Assembly: GCF_035222485.1 (NCBI RefSeq) | Contig: NC_085923.1 | Coordinates: 806,001 to 870,000, forward strand | From: Podospora pseudoanserina | Lineage: Eukaryota > Ascomycota > Sordariomycetes > Sordariales > Podosporaceae | Direction: 5' to 3' | DNA length: 64,000 nucleotides | Shown: positions 22,601 through 35,379 of the stretch, one piece after another | Layout of the letters: each line of letters begins with the position of its first letter | Position numbering within the stretch: the first letter of the stretch is position 1 | Translations under genes and position numbers: made by a program | Notes under the pieces: model-generated | The model's input: only the letters and a program-made list of their open reading frames with translations | What the model was told of the DNA's origin: nothing | Database searches by the model: none

Positions 22601-24138
22601 CACATCAAAAACACAATACCTCATCTTTTCACCCCCCATCTTCCTCACTACCGTCTCCCTCGCCCGACCAAGGAACAAAGGCGAGATATCCGTAAAGTCA
22701 TATCGTCCAAACTGCCGAAAGCGCGTCTTAACCTCACCAGTTGACGTGACCAAGGCACTCAGGATATACTCCGTCGTTGACCCCGTTGCAGCCCCTACTT
22801 CAAGAATGCGCATCCCTGGGTTTTTGTGCCCCAGCACAGCGAGGTACTTGGTTAGTGGGTCGTAGTATTTCATGAGTTTGTTGAAGTGGTGGTAGTATTC
22901 CTTCAGCGTGTCGTTTTCGAGGAGGATGCTTAGGGGTTGACTTCCCCGCGGAGAATGGACTTGAGCTGGGCGGCGAACCAGACGTGGATTTCGCCTAGGT
23001 GTGTTGAGGAGAGGTGGCTGTGAGGGAGGGAAGTTCTTTGGGACTGGAGGAGGGGGGGGGATGGGATGTTGTGGGTGATCCAGGAGTGTAGCTGGATAAG
23101 GTGGGGTTTGGCGAGGGGGATGCTGGCGACGGGGATGTGGTTGCGGCGAAGGACATGCAGGTGGCGGTGTAGCTTCTAAGGGAGGAGAGGAAGTCGGTGG
23201 GGTCGAGTTGGTGGGGTGGTGGGGGGTTGTGCAGGTAGTCTTGTAGCTGCTGTGGGGTGAGGGAAGTGATGTCGGGTGTGTAGGTTAGGTCGTAGCAGAG
23301 TCGTCGCTCTTCGCTTTGGGAAGTTTCGGCGTTGGATTCTTTCGTGATATCGGTTATCATTGTTAGCTCTACACCTTCGATCTGTAGAACAACTGTATCC
23401 CATGAGCCGTTAGATAACACCGCTTGCACACCTGACTGGCACAACCTGCGGCCACTCTGCTCCGTGGTGTCATAGACATCGACTTCAACTAATTCAGTAC
23501 TGCCAAAGCCTTTGGCTGTAATGAATAACTTGGCCATATAAGTTAGAACCCAGGTTTCTTTGGGAGTCTCCTCCCCCGTAATCGGCAGGCAAAGCTGAAG
23601 AATAGAGTCAAGGTCGCATGGATGGATGGCGAGTGGAATCTTGTTGCCAAAGCACATGGAACCTCTGCGGATGGTAACACGCCCAACAGCATGTCCACCC
23701 CCATCCAAGCAGGCATGTTGAATGCCTTGAAATATCAGGCCATATTCATATCCACATTCCGTGAACCTTTCATACAGTCGCTCGTGGTCAATTTCCCGAG
23801 TATACTGACGATATCCGGAGGATATCAAGTCTTTGATGTCGTGATTATGCTGCTGCCCTTCTTCTCCCAATCCTCCGTTGGATTCCGCCCTTTTGAAGAT
23901 GGCTTTTCTGCTCCCCTAACAAATCTCAACAAAGCTCTGCTCCTCACTTTTGTTCCGCTGTGAATATAGAGAAAACTCAGCCCACGCAGAGCTGCCCTTG
24001 TTGGCGGCACCCCGATCCAGGACAATATTTGCGGGGAGCTGGATACAATGAGGCTTGTCTTCCACGGATTTCCACTCCCTGACCTCGATACTAAGGAAGA
24101 CCCGAAGTTCCTACCTGGCAAGGTCGATATTAATTGTA
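19641..24138 (-). pseudogene. Highly reducing type I polyketide synthase, C-terminal part (DH-cMT-ER-KR-ACP), degenerate
   Basis: On the minus strand, from right to left: second half of DH (AEFSLYSQRNKSEEQSFVEI, then YGLIFQGIQHACLDG and IHPCDLDSILQL with the catalytic Asp); C-methyltransferase (GMRILEVGAATGSTTEYILS, GGKLILVEVTNPSSTIGPF); linker (SAANNIMWIGENTPFSNGPI); enoylreductase (PGETILIHSGAGGTGQAAIQ, GVDVVLNSLAGD); ketoreductase (YVIAGSLGAMGR, LFSSVAAI, ANYAAGNTFQDELARHR with Ser and Tyr kept); carrier protein (GVDSL, then VELRNWLKDMLKVDVAVFEI in another frame). Damage: several frameshifts around 22900-23170, in the C-methyltransferase (about 22530), in ER (about 21430) and in the carrier protein (about 19777), plus in-frame stops. 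The N-terminal part of ER seems deleted, since HFECLP runs straight into AAAIPINFV. KS, AT and the start of DH are missing at the transposon boundary. Not functional. Confidence 0.85.
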
Positions 24139-24329
24139 TAGGTTGGATGACAAGGAAGTGGACCACATATGGATGTGGCCCAGGTAAGTTTGAACTACCC
24201 AAGCCATCTACCCACCTTAAACCCTGCATAACCCTGGACCCCCCGATATCAACACACACTTTATATTCCACCCACAGAGACCAAAAATAAAGCTTTTCTT
24301 TTACTTCTTTTTGCTCCAGGTACCTACCA

Positions 24330-25469
24330 ATGGCTAAATATACCGAGGAGGATATTAAAAATGCCTAGAAAGATATTGCCGCTAGTATAAGCTAGCGAAA
24401 AGCGTTTAATAAGTACGGGATTCCACGTTTTACCCTAAAGTACCGCATTAATAGTACCCTACTAAGGAACCTTGCCTATAAAAACTAATAGCGACTTTCT
24501 TACGGCCAAAAAGACCTTATTATTTAATAAATCCTTCGTTAGGAAAGCCTTAACTACGCTCCTACTTATACTAATGTAAAGGCTTTAGCGGCTACTTTAC
24601 TAGCTAAATAAAGCGATCCTAACTCCCTTAATAAGCACTAAGTATCCTACTTTATTAGCCGTTATCCCGATATTAAAATAAAGATTAAAAAGAAAATTAA
24701 TTACGTTAAAGTAAACGAAATTACTTTAAAAAAAATATTAATAAGTTCTTTAACCTTTATTCTACCGTTAACTGGATTAAGCTTAAGTATATATATAATT
24801 ATAATAAAGTAGGTATAATGGAAGGCTAAGGAAAAAACGGTTTAGTTATTAGGTTTTCGAAGCGGAATAAAAAGTCTATATACGTTAAATAGAACGGAAG
24901 AAGGACCTAGACTATTATACTTAAATATATTTTATAAAACGGGAAAGTCCTTCCCCCCGGAATTATCTTTAAAGGTAAAGACCTTTAAAAATAATAGTTT
25001 AAGAACTAATTAAATAAGGATTAGTATATAGTTATATTGGAAAATAGTTAGATTAGTAATAACTTTACTATTAATTAACTTAAAAAGGTCTTCATACTTA
25101 AGAATAAACCTAAAGATTTAGTAAAACCCCGTCTTTTTATTTATAATAGCTATAGCTTATATACTATTAACGACTTTATAATCCGGTACTATAGAAGTAA
25201 TATTTACCTTCTTTTCCTGCCTTCCTACTACTCTTACGTCCTTTAACCCCTTAATATTAGCTATTTTTTTAGTATAAAGAAGGCGTATAAGAGGCTTATA
25301 GCTATAAACGACGTCCTTACTAACTATACGCTTAACGGTAAAGTCGATTTAGTCCGGCTATATAACCTTGCCCGTAAGTAGGGCTTTAGGAAAGAGAATA
25401 TTGCCGGCGGCTAGCGTAGGACAGGATTATAGCCTATACGTAAGCGTAAACCGCTCTTTTTAAGCCAGG
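24330..25469 (+). pseudogene. Fot1/pogo-like transposase, N-terminal and DDE parts, RIP-mutated
   Basis: The start MAKYTEEDIKNA at 24330 is the usual Fot1-type beginning of the HTH/CENP-B region. RKAFNKYGIPRFTLKYRINS, the CENP-B part (KINYVKVNEI) and the DDE region (FIIRYYRSNIYLLFLPSYYS, KVDLVRLYNLARK) follow with many TAA/TAG codons and D-to-N, H-to-Y type changes. The coding part ends at the insertion of the second DNA element. The remaining C-terminal exon lies at 51190-51990. RIP explains the stops, and no activity is possible. Confidence 0.75.
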
Positions 25470-25471
25470 TA

Positions 25472-27332
25472 ACGTGCGTGATAAGCAAGCGCAACAGACA
25501 AGCAAGCGCAACACTTTTTAACACCCTACCACAACTATCCTCAATTACATAACCACAATACTAGGAAACTACAATAACTAAATTAGAAACAGATGAATCA
25601 GATGATTCTGCAGCCTCCTTGCAGGTGCGTGCATTATAGCCTGGCTTACCGCACACGCCACAGCACTGAATCTTCAGACGAGACCCCCTTGCACCACCAC
25701 CACTTTATCGATCTTTCTAGATTACCTACTCACCTACAGCCTTCTAATCCAGTAGATCCTGTACCTCTTATACAGTAAGTGACCCTCCAAGCTGCACACG
25801 TGTTTTTTTGGCTCTCCGTCTCTTACTAAGCTCCTCATTGGCCTTGCGTGGCGAAGAGACCTCTACACGGAGAAGAGCCACCTCGTACATTATACCCATT
25901 ACTCCCTTAATAAATTAATCCATAGCGGCTAGCATTGAGGTTAGAGAGCTGCCCTGATAGTTGGAAATTCGAGTTTTAATAAGTATTAACTATGAGGTAG
26001 CCTCTCGAGGGTTATATAGCGTTTGAGAGACCTAAGGTAATACCGTAGTTGGGCTTAAAGCTGGAGATATTAAAGTCCGGAGCCGTATATCCAGTTTAGA
26101 AAGCACCTTCTTTAGATTGTACGGCATAAGGCTAGTACCCGCAAAGCCACCCTATATATTCTTCTCCGTTATAGAGGCAAAGAAAGCCTCGCGGAAGGCA
26201 TAGAGGAACTCGAGCTTACTAATATATATAATATTTATCTATATTAACTACTTAATCTAGCGGCTATACGCCTTCTTTAATAACGTAAAATAGCTAATAT
26301 CTAATAGCTAAAGTATATAGGAGGAGTGCGGAGGTATATATAATATAATAATGTTATACTCCCGGCAATAGGTTTCGAATTCTTTAGAGTAGTAGCTCTC
26401 GTGGCCGTTAAGGATTAATAACCGATATTTACCTTTCGTACGAGATATTATAAGGAAATCGAAGTGCCGAATCTAATCTATACCTTTCTTATTAATAGTC
26501 TAGCTATTATCGGTTATTATAATACGCTAAATAGCCAAAAGGCTATATTTTTAATACTAATTAGCAAATTAATATTACCCGGCCAAAATAATAAATAGTA
26601 GGATAGCCTAACCTAGAGCATTAACTCCCTAAATAACTATAGTCTATTCGCGATTGCTAAGCTAGGCCTATTTAGCCTTACTACGGCCATTAAAAGTTAT
26701 AATTACTATACTTACGAAAATAATACCTATTATAAACCCAGTCTCGTCGAAGTTATAGATATCGTTATCCACGATACCGTATTTGGCCTTAGTATTCCAT
26801 ACAAGGGTAAACCACTCGCTAATAACCTTTAAATCCTTATATTTCGCCCTTTAGTAGTTATATTTACGCGTAAAACGCGTCCGAAGTTCTGGCTAGCGTT
26901 TAACGAAGTTGTAAGCCCATCGTATACTAACAGGGGGCGCGTCGCGTTCGCGTAGTAATCGGTTGGCTATATCTTCCACGTAATAAAGCCGAGGATAAAA
27001 TGCACGCGTATAGAGCTTAATTATATATTGAACAATCGTTTGCTCCTCTAGATCGGTAAGCTTACGTGAGTTAGCTGGAATATCGTATCGTGTAGGCCAG
27101 CCGGCGCGTCGGTGGAAAAAAGTTGTATGGTTAACGTTATAGATCTTAGCTGTAGCTCGCAAGCTTAGCTTTTTATTGTTTTGAAGAGCCTAGAGAGCTA
27201 GATTTAATCGTGCTTCATTTGACGGCGATACCATATTAAATTGTGGAGGAAATGAGTGTTGAAGGCGGAGGTGGTACGACGCGTGGAAAGTGTTGCGCTC
27301 GCTTATCTGTTGCGCTCGCTTATCACGCACGT
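25472..27332 (-). mobile_element. Second pogo/mariner-like DNA transposon (1861 bp) inserted in copy 1
   Basis: Terminal inverted repeats of about 46 bp: left begins ACGTGCGTGATAAGC, right ends GCTTATCACGCACGT. Each repeat holds two direct copies of GATAAGCRAGCGCAACA-like sequence (the left is partly mutated). TA dinucleotides at 25470-25471 and 27333-27334 are the target duplication. The transposase runs on the minus strand. Its sequence family differs from that of the host element (different TIR and N-terminus). Confidence 0.85.
25760..27234 (-). pseudogene. Transposase of the second DNA element (HTH_psq, CENP-B-like, DDE), mutated
   Basis: The start MVSPSNEARLNLAL at 27234 is followed by a TAG, then by an intact-looking 89-residue helix-turn-helix and DNA-binding part (LRATAKIYNVNHTTFFHRRA; LTDLEEQTIVQYIIKLYTRA; RWAYNFVKR). 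Further left, DDE features appear with stops between them: NDIYNFDETGFIIG, HFDFLIISRTKGKY, LILNGHESYYSKEFETYCRE, IIILYIPPHSSYILQLLDIS, ATS-type FAGTSLMPYDLKKVLSKLDI. DNGH-type third motif and PPHSSxxLQLLD are classic pogo features. Mutation is milder than in the adjacent gypsy elements. Confidence 0.7.
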
Positions 27333-27346
27333 TAGTAGTCCCTGTA

Positions 27347-27717
27347 TGTCACGGTTCTGGAAGACAGTGGGGCCACGAGGGACCAATTAAGACTGGACCG
27401 CGCCGACGAGCGGGGCTCACGGTCCAGATAGGCAACGGACCAATAAGATGGGGACCGGGGACCGCGGTGGGGCTCACGGTCCACGGTCCGGTATCGGCCA
27501 ATTAGGAGCGGACCGAGGACCGTCTATAAGTCAACGGTCCACGGTCCACGGGTCTATATATACGGAGGAACTAGCCGGTATATATAGATATTTCCGCAGT
27601 ATATAATATAAGTTATAATCGTTAGTATTTAGACTATTGTAATAGAGATAAGCCATTATTATATATAGTTTAGCTATACCGAACTAGGATTATTTAGAAG
27701 TGCCTTTAACTAATATC
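27347..27717 (+). repeat. 5' LTR of element A, left part
   Basis: Starts TGTCACGG; carries GC-rich U3 repeats (cacggtccacggtcc type) and the core ggtctatatatacggagga. It is cut by element B at the atatc duplication (27713-27717); the last 33 bp are at 35234-35266. Confidence 0.85.
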
Positions 27718-28199
27718 TATCACAGTTAAGCCAACAGGTAGGACGGACCGTGTGCGGGGCACAAGACGCACAGATAATCGCTAGTAGGACCAATCAGGGC
27801 AAGGCTACGCGATTATGGGCAACAGACTGGGAAGATACAGTAATCGCGGCAATATAACCAATAGGGAGTTATAGAGGATTATAGCGATTATTACGATTAT
27901 TAAGAATAAGCGGAATAATTACTATAATTAGGGCTTGGCACGAGGTCTATATATATGGAGGAACTAGCTATATAGATAGATAGTTCCGTAGTATATAATT
28001 TAAATTTATATTTACGGTATTTAGTATTTATATTAAAATATTTTATTATATACTATTTAGCTGTACCGAGTTACGATTATTTAGAAGTACTTTCGACTAG
28101 TATTCCTTTCAGAGGTTCTAGATAGGGGTTCGTTATACGTTATATACTTACTTTAACTTTATTACGGATAAGTTAAAAGCGTCTTTTTATTACTATAGC

Positions 28200-31100
28200 C
28201 GGACCTAAAAATATTTAAATAGGAGGCGTTCCGCTTAGCCCAGGTAGCGAGGGACCTTCCACTAGCACTAAACCTATACTTACTACTATAGAATAGGTCG
28301 TTAAGTACCTTAAGGAGCTTAAAGAAGAAGCTTAGTAGACCCGGAAGTAAATTATTGCTATTACGACCGTACCTAAGTTAACCGTTAAGTTTCCGGTACC
28401 GGAGCACTATAAAGGAGGAAAGGCAGAGCTTAAAGGATTTTTAATTTAATTTAAAACCTATTTTCGTTATTACCTAAATTAGTTTATTAACGAAAAGTTA
28501 AAGGTAATCTTCGCGGCTACTAGACTTAAAGATAAGGCTTTTACGTAGTTTAAACCTATCCTCGATAACTATTATAAGTAGGAGCCGGAGGACTAAAAGA
28601 AAATTACCGTAAAATATTTCGAAAGTTATTATATTTTTAAGATTAAGTTTAAGGAGGTATTTAGGGAGTATAATAAAGTAAGGCGCGCGTAAGAAAGGCT
28701 CGTAAACCTACGCTAAACGCGTTTAATAGCTAATTACGCGGCTCTATTTAAGATCGATAGCCTACGTAATACTATTAACGATAAGGGGTTAATATAGCTT
28801 TTTTATAACGGCTTTAAGGAAAAGGTAAAGGATAAATTATATAAGGAGTTAAGGCTTAATATTATCGATAAATATATTACTATAGCTATTTAGATTAATA
28901 ATCGGTAATTTTAACGGCGTATAGAGAAAAAAAGTAATAGAGGTTACTACGGTAATAATAATAATAAAGGATACTTCGGTAATAACTATCCTAACGATAA
29001 ATAAAAAAGAAAATACTTTAGTATTAACTACTCCGGTACTATATACTCGGGACCGATAAACGTCGACGCTATATAATAATAAAGGTTATAAGGCTAAGGC
29101 TAGGGTAGAGATAACCTTAAGTATTTTAACTATAGTAAAGTAAAATACTTTAAAAAGAACTATAGAGTACTTAAACGGCTTAAATAAAAAAAGGAGATTA
29201 TATTAATTATTATATTAAAAGGACCGAAGGTAGTAGAGGTAATAGTTATCGGATATTAGTAAGGTAGAGCGGTAAACTCCGGGGAAGACTTTAATTAGTA
29301 CGTTAGATAAAAAGATATAGAGTTCTAAAAGGTAAAGGAAGCCCTAGAAAGGCTAAAGGCGGAGTACGAAAAAGGAGATCTTTAAATATAAATATTATAG
29401 GATTAATTAATATAGATTGCTATAGAAGTTACTATAAAGGTCGCTAAAGATAAGGGTTTTACGTAAGGACTTACTAGGTAAACAATATTAAAAAGGTAGT
29501 ATAATAAATACGGAATTTTTATTTTATAAAATATATTATAGCCTATAAAGCTTTTATATAAAAGCTAAGAAGAGTATTAAAAAGGCAGAAAGGTTATTAA
29601 TATTAAAATCGCGAAATTATTAAAGGATATATTAATATTTATATAGTATATACCTTATAAAAGAAATACAGTATAGCTTTATTCTAGGTATCTAGAGTAT
29701 TAAAAAGTACTTTAGTTTTAGTATATTATATATAGATATATAAAGTATTATTAAAGTAAATCGCTATACGGCTATTAGCCGGTACGTAAGGTAAGTAAAA
29801 AGGGTAAACTATAGTTAATTAAAAGGACTATAGTCCGATAAAAAAAGGTTTAATAGGAGGACCTAAACGATTATATTTTATAAAAGGTTTAGGATCCGGT
29901 TAAATTAAAGGATAGCCTTTAGATTATATAGATCGTACTAAGGTATACGAGGTATTACGTTAAATATATAAACGGTTAAAATATTAACGATAGCGTATAC
30001 TTATAGGAGGAAATAATATTAGGATAGTACCTAAACTTAGACTACGCTATATATTTACGGGAAAAGGTTAAATAATATTATTAAACTAAAACGCTTAAAA
30101 TTAAGTAAAAGAATTGCTATCGAACGTAAATATAAAAGAATATTAAAGACGGAAAATAGGAGGAAGCTAGGCAGGTATAGTTAAAAGACTTTATATTATT
30201 AAATAACCCGGAGTAAGAAAATGCTTTTAAACGATATAACCGTTTAGGAAACGACTTACGGCCTTTCGCGGAGGCCGTTAATTTCTAACGGACCACGAAC
30301 GATACTTTCGAAGGTATTAATATAAAGTAAAGGTATAGGATAACGATCCGGTACTCGTTAGCGAGGTCGCTATAGTATAAAGAAAAGGTAAGAAAAATAA
30401 ATACTTTTAGATTATTATACGATAAAAGGATCTCTAAGTAATAATATTAGTAAACGGTAGTACGAAAATAAACTTAATTTTATTATAGTTCGTATATTAG
30501 GCCCGTATATTATAAAAGAAAAAAAAGAAATAAATAATTATATAAAATCTATTTCCTATATAAAAGGTCTATAAAGAGATATTACCTTTAGATATTATAG
30601 TCGAAGGAAAAATAATATTAATTATATTTAATATTATAAATATAGGACCCTCGAAGGATATAATCCTAAAGTAATTATAATATAAAGATTATAACTTAAA
30701 TATCGATTAGAGGGATAGTAACTATTTATAACTAAAAGAACCTTAAAAGTATTTAACTAACGATAGAAGATTAGGAGCATGTACGGAGTAAAGTATAGGA
30801 CGAGTACCCTCTACGGTACTACCGTAAAGAGTATAGAAAGTAATAGTATATTCTATTAATATAGGCGGTAAGATCGAAAAAGTAGGGTTAACGACGTTAG
30901 TAGAGATATCGGAGGTTAATAAATACGTTTATTATAATAACGTAGAGAAAGGCGAAAAAAAGGCGGTACCGGTAGAATATCGAGGATATCTAGCCTTTAC
31001 GGCTAAGTATTTAGAGGGGCTTTTAGAGTAAGGACTATAGGACTACGAAATTAAATTAAAAGAAGGAATTAAGCTATAGCTATTTAAGGTCTATTATATT

Positions 31101-33850
31101 AACGATAAATAAAGTAAAGAGCTACGGAAATACTTAAATAAAAACTTAAAAAAAGGATATATTAGGGAGTTTATATTATTAATAGGATACCCCGTATTTT
31201 TTATACCGAAAAAGGATAGTAATTTACGATTATATATAGATTATTACTAATTAAATAATAAAATAGTAAAAAATAGTTACTCGCTACCGTTAATATTTAG
31301 GTTACGAAGTTAATTAATAAGGGCGCGATACTTTATACGTTTAAATATATTTATTAAATATATTTATATATAGATTAAGGAAGGAAATAAATAGAAAATT
31401 ATGTTTCGTATACTTTATAGTTATTTCAAATATTTTATAATATTATTTAAACTAATTAATATACTTATAATGTTTTAATTTTTTATTAACTATATAATAC
31501 GAAAATACTTTAATAAAATAATAATATATTATTTTAATAACGTTTTTATCTATTTACGTATTTTAAAGAAATATAAACGGTACGTACGAGAGATACTCGA
31601 CGCGTTATATAGAACCAGACTTTTAATTAATAAAGAGAAAAGCGAGTTCTATATATAAAAGATAATATACTTAAAATATTTAATATCGCTAAATAAGGTT
31701 TATATAGAACCGGGGAAAATTACGGTAGTAAAGAATTAGCTTACGCCGTAATTATAGATATACGTTAAGGAATTTTTAAGGTTTATAAACTTTTATCGGA
31801 TATTTATCCGGGGCTACGTAAGTATTACGAGGCTACTTAATTATTTAATTAAAAAGAACGTAGAGTTCCGGTAAAGGTAAAAAGAGGAATAGGCTTTTTA
31901 GGAATTAAAAGAAATTATTTTAAAGGACTTAATACTTAAACTATTAAACCTTAATCGACTATTCGAGGTCGAGGTAAATATATTAGATTATACTATCGGT
32001 AAATAATTAGGGTAACGAGACGATAATAGTAAGCTATATCCGGTAACTTTCTTTTCGAAAAAACTTAATAGAATACGTTAAAACTATTTAATTTATAATA
32101 AAAAACTATTTATTATTATCGAAGCGTTCGAGGAGTAGAGGCTATATTTTAGCGGTATTAAGTATAAAGTATAGGTCTATACGGATTATAAAAATCTATA
32201 GTATTTTATTATTACGAAGGTCTTTAACGCGTAGTAAATACGATAATTAAAGTTTTTTTTAGAATTTAATTTCTAAATTAATTATAAAAAGGGTTCGGAG
32301 AACGCTAAGGTAAACGTATTTAGCCGGCGAACCGACTATTATAAAGATATATTTAGGAAGTTATTATTATTATTTAAAGAGGCGCTAGATAGTACCTTTA
32401 AGTATCTATTATAGCCGTAAATAGAGTATTACGTAGTATATCGTAAGAAGGTTATTTCTAGTAAATACTAAAGGAAGTTAGGTAACGATATTATAAAGTA
32501 ATACTAGTAGGAAGAGCTAGAGCTATATGGTATTTAAAAAGATAATTAGGGAAAACTATAGTATAAGAACCGAGCGTACGTAAGGCTAGGTAATAGGACG
32601 GTATTAGTAATAGAAATTTATATATTAAAGTTTAAAAAATATATAAATATCGTTAAAACTATAAAAAAGATTAAATAATACTTTAATTAGTTAAGGATTA
32701 AAGACGACGTTAAAAAAACTATTTAATTATATTATATATATAAAAAAACGAGGGTTACGAAGTATAAGCCTTATAGATTTCTAAAGCTACTACCGGTAGT
32801 AGAACGGCTATAAAGTTTAATTATAATAGATTTTATTATTAAATTACTAAAGTCTAAGGATATAGTAATTAACGTTAAATATAATAGTATATTAATAATA
32901 GTTAATAAACTTACTAAGTAAGTATATTTCTTACCTTATAAAGAAACTTAATTAATAAAATAACTGGCGGATATAGTATTATAGTATATTATATTAATAT
33001 ATATATAGCTAAAAGAGTTTATTATAGACCGCGATACTAAGTTCGTATCGAAGTTCTAAAGAGCGTTAATAACGAGGTTAAAGGTAATAAATAAAACGTC
33101 TTTAACTTACTACCTTTAAACGAACGGTTAAACGGAACGGCTTAATTAAATCGTAAAATAATATTTACGGAATTATATTAATTTCGAGTAGGATAATTAG
33201 GTTAAATTATTATTTACGGTATAACTAATATATAATATATTACTAACTAAAACGATTAAAGCTATACCGTTCTTCGCGAATTTCGGCTACAAGGCAGACT
33301 TACGGTAGAGACCTACGATTAAGGTACTTAAGGCTAGGGTTAAGGTAAATAAAATATATATACTTTATAGTAAGCTTAAGTAAAAACTAAAGTTTATAAA
33401 GGAAAGGATATAGAAATACTATAATATTAAAAAGCTCGAGGGATCTCGCTTTAAAGGGGGGGATATAATATTTTTTTTTATATATAATTTACGTACTAAA
33501 AGACTTAGTAAGAAACTAGATTATAGGAAAGTAGGCCCGTTTAAGGTTAAGAGGAAGATATTAGAGACGGTATTTAAATTAAAGTTACCCCGTATAATAC
33601 GTTTACGGTTATATACTTTCCATATCTTACTTTTAGAGCCCGTACTATAGGTAAGTAAGGCTAATATATAGGTAATAGCGGAGGACGAAAAAAAAAATAT
33701 AATATAGAAAAGATATTAAATTTACGGTTTAATAAAGGTAAATTAAAGTATTTAATTAATTAGTTAGAATATCCGGCTATAGATAATTCGTAGGAATTAT
33801 AGGTATACCTTAATTACCTAAATAAATAAAAGGAATTTTATTAACGATAT
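28200..33850 (+). pseudogene. gag-pol remains of element B
   Basis: Gag is visible at 28370-28950 (capsid-like KFPVPEHYKGGKAELKGF, FNGFKEKVKDKLYKELRLNI type text). A zinc knuckle near 29110-29165 reads KYFNYSKVKYFKKNYR, its cysteines turned to Tyr by TG-to-TA change. Reverse transcriptase is near 31180-31700 (GYPVFFIPKKDSNLRLYIDY; the catalytic YLDD box appears as YFNN near 31530). RNase H, the integrase zinc region (near 32650) and the integrase core (32800-33300, LQTNG-TERLN) follow. A chromodomain-like end lies at 33690-33830 (RGKLKYL then EYP). The order PR-RT-RH-IN is that of Ty3/gypsy. No functional frame remains. Confidence 0.75.
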
Positions 33851-33929
33851 CTGGACCGACTAAAACCTAAATAAATAGAAAGACTTAGCCCTAGCCTATA
33901 GCTAGATAGCTATAAGATAAAGCTAGGAG

Positions 33930-33999
33930 AACCTCGATAGGAATCGAACTTACGCCTCCGATATAATAATCGACGTACTATATACTATATTATAAGGTT
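33930..33999 (-). other. tRNA-like sequence inside element B, 3' of pol
   Basis: Minus-strand 70-nt block: 5' end AACCTTA, 3' end CGAGGTT. If the two RIP-type bases are reversed the seven acceptor pairs are perfect. It has an A-box-like TATAGTATATAGTA and a B-box-like AGTTCGATTCC. An equivalent block is in element A (49921-49992). The anticodon arm does not pair well, so it is a tRNA-derived or tRNA-mimicking segment, not a usable gene. Confidence 0.5.
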
Positions 34000-34808
34000 A
34001 AAAGGTATAAAGGGGATTAAATATAAATAGTATTACGCGCTTTAATTACTTTAGGAAGGAAAAAGCGCGCTATTAATAGTATCTTATATAAATAAAAAGG
34101 AAGGACCGGCCGTACTAAAATCGGTACTAAGGTTAGGAAATAGTTAGTTAGGTAAGACGGGAGGCTAAGAGGAGGGGTTGGTATTAAGAATAGTAGTAAT
34201 AAGAGGATCGAGCGTAAGTATTATTTTATTAATAATAGTGGTATTCCGCTCCGAAAAATATTATTTCTATTAACGAAGATAGGATAAATACGTAACGGCT
34301 TTTTACGCTTTATATATAACCTCTTCGGCTTTACGGTAAGCGTTTAAAAGTTATTTCTCGGTAGCTAGCTTCTTTAAAGATAAACGACGATACTCGGTAA
34401 CTAGGTACTCGACTAGATAAGGTTAGACGGAGTATCGAAAGAGAGACGGATTAACCGACTTATAGTAGTAAAAGTGCTTAATATATCGTAAGTACGGCCT
34501 CGACGTATATACTTACCGTAACGGGAAGAATATTCGTAAAAGTAATAAATTAAATTATAAACGATATAAAATAAATAAAGTATAACGATAAAACCTTTAA
34601 AGTTAATAAAAGTGGTTAGGGCTAAGCGATAACGGTATTACGGACTAATATGCGGGAAAGGGGGTTACGAGGACCTAGAAACTTTATAAAAGTTAAATAT
34701 TATAATAATAGGGAAAAGAAAAGGACTTATAAGTAAATAAAAGTAGGCGATAGGTAGTTATTTTAGGCCTCGGGTCGACGGGACGTTAATTTAAAAGGAA
34801 AGGTATTA

Positions 34809-35228
34809 TATTATAGTTAAGCTAATAGGTAGGACGGACCGTATACGGGGTATAAAACGTATAAATAATCGCTAGTAGGATTAATTAGGGTAAAGCTACG
34901 CGATTATAGGTAATAGACTGGGAAAATATAATAATCGCGGCAATATAACTAATAGGAAGTTATAAAGGATTATAGCGATTATTACGATTATTAAGAATAA
35001 ACAAAATAATTACTATAATTAGGGCTTAGTACGAAGTCTATATATACGGAGGAACTAGCTATATAGATAGATAGTTCCGTAGTATGTAATTTAAGCTTAT
35101 ATTTACGGTATCTAGTATTTATATTAAGACATCTTGTTATATACTATTTAGCTGCACCGAGCCACGATTATTCAGAAGTGCCTTCGACTAATATCCCTTT
35201 CAGAGGTTCTGGATAGAGGTTCGTTATA
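34809..35228 (+). repeat. 3' LTR of element B
   Basis: 420 bp, same length as the 5' LTR at 27718-28137. It ends ggttctggatagaggttcgttata and is followed at once by the atatc duplication and the rest of A's 5' LTR. Confidence 0.88.
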
Positions 35229-35379
35229 ATATCCCTTTTAGAAGTTCTGGATAAAGGTTTATTATACGTTATATATTTACTTTAACTTTATTACGGATAA
35301 GTTAAAAGCGTCTTTTTACTATTATAGCCGGACCTAAAAATATTTAAATAAGAGGCGTCCCGCTTAGCCCAGGCGCCGA

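Larger units (their letters stand above)
27718..35228 (+). mobile_element. Ty3/gypsy LTR retrotransposon B (7511 bp) inserted in the 5' LTR of A
   Basis: LTRs 27718-28137 and 34809-35228 are both exactly 420 bp, starting TATCACAG/TATTATAG (from TGTCACAG) and ending TTCGTTATA. The target duplication atatc is present at 27713-27717 and 35229-35233. A purine tract (aaaaggaaaggta) precedes the 3' LTR. The gag-pol order matches element A closely, so A and B are subfamilies of one lineage, but the U3 parts of their LTRs are different. Fully RIP-degraded. Confidence 0.88.
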
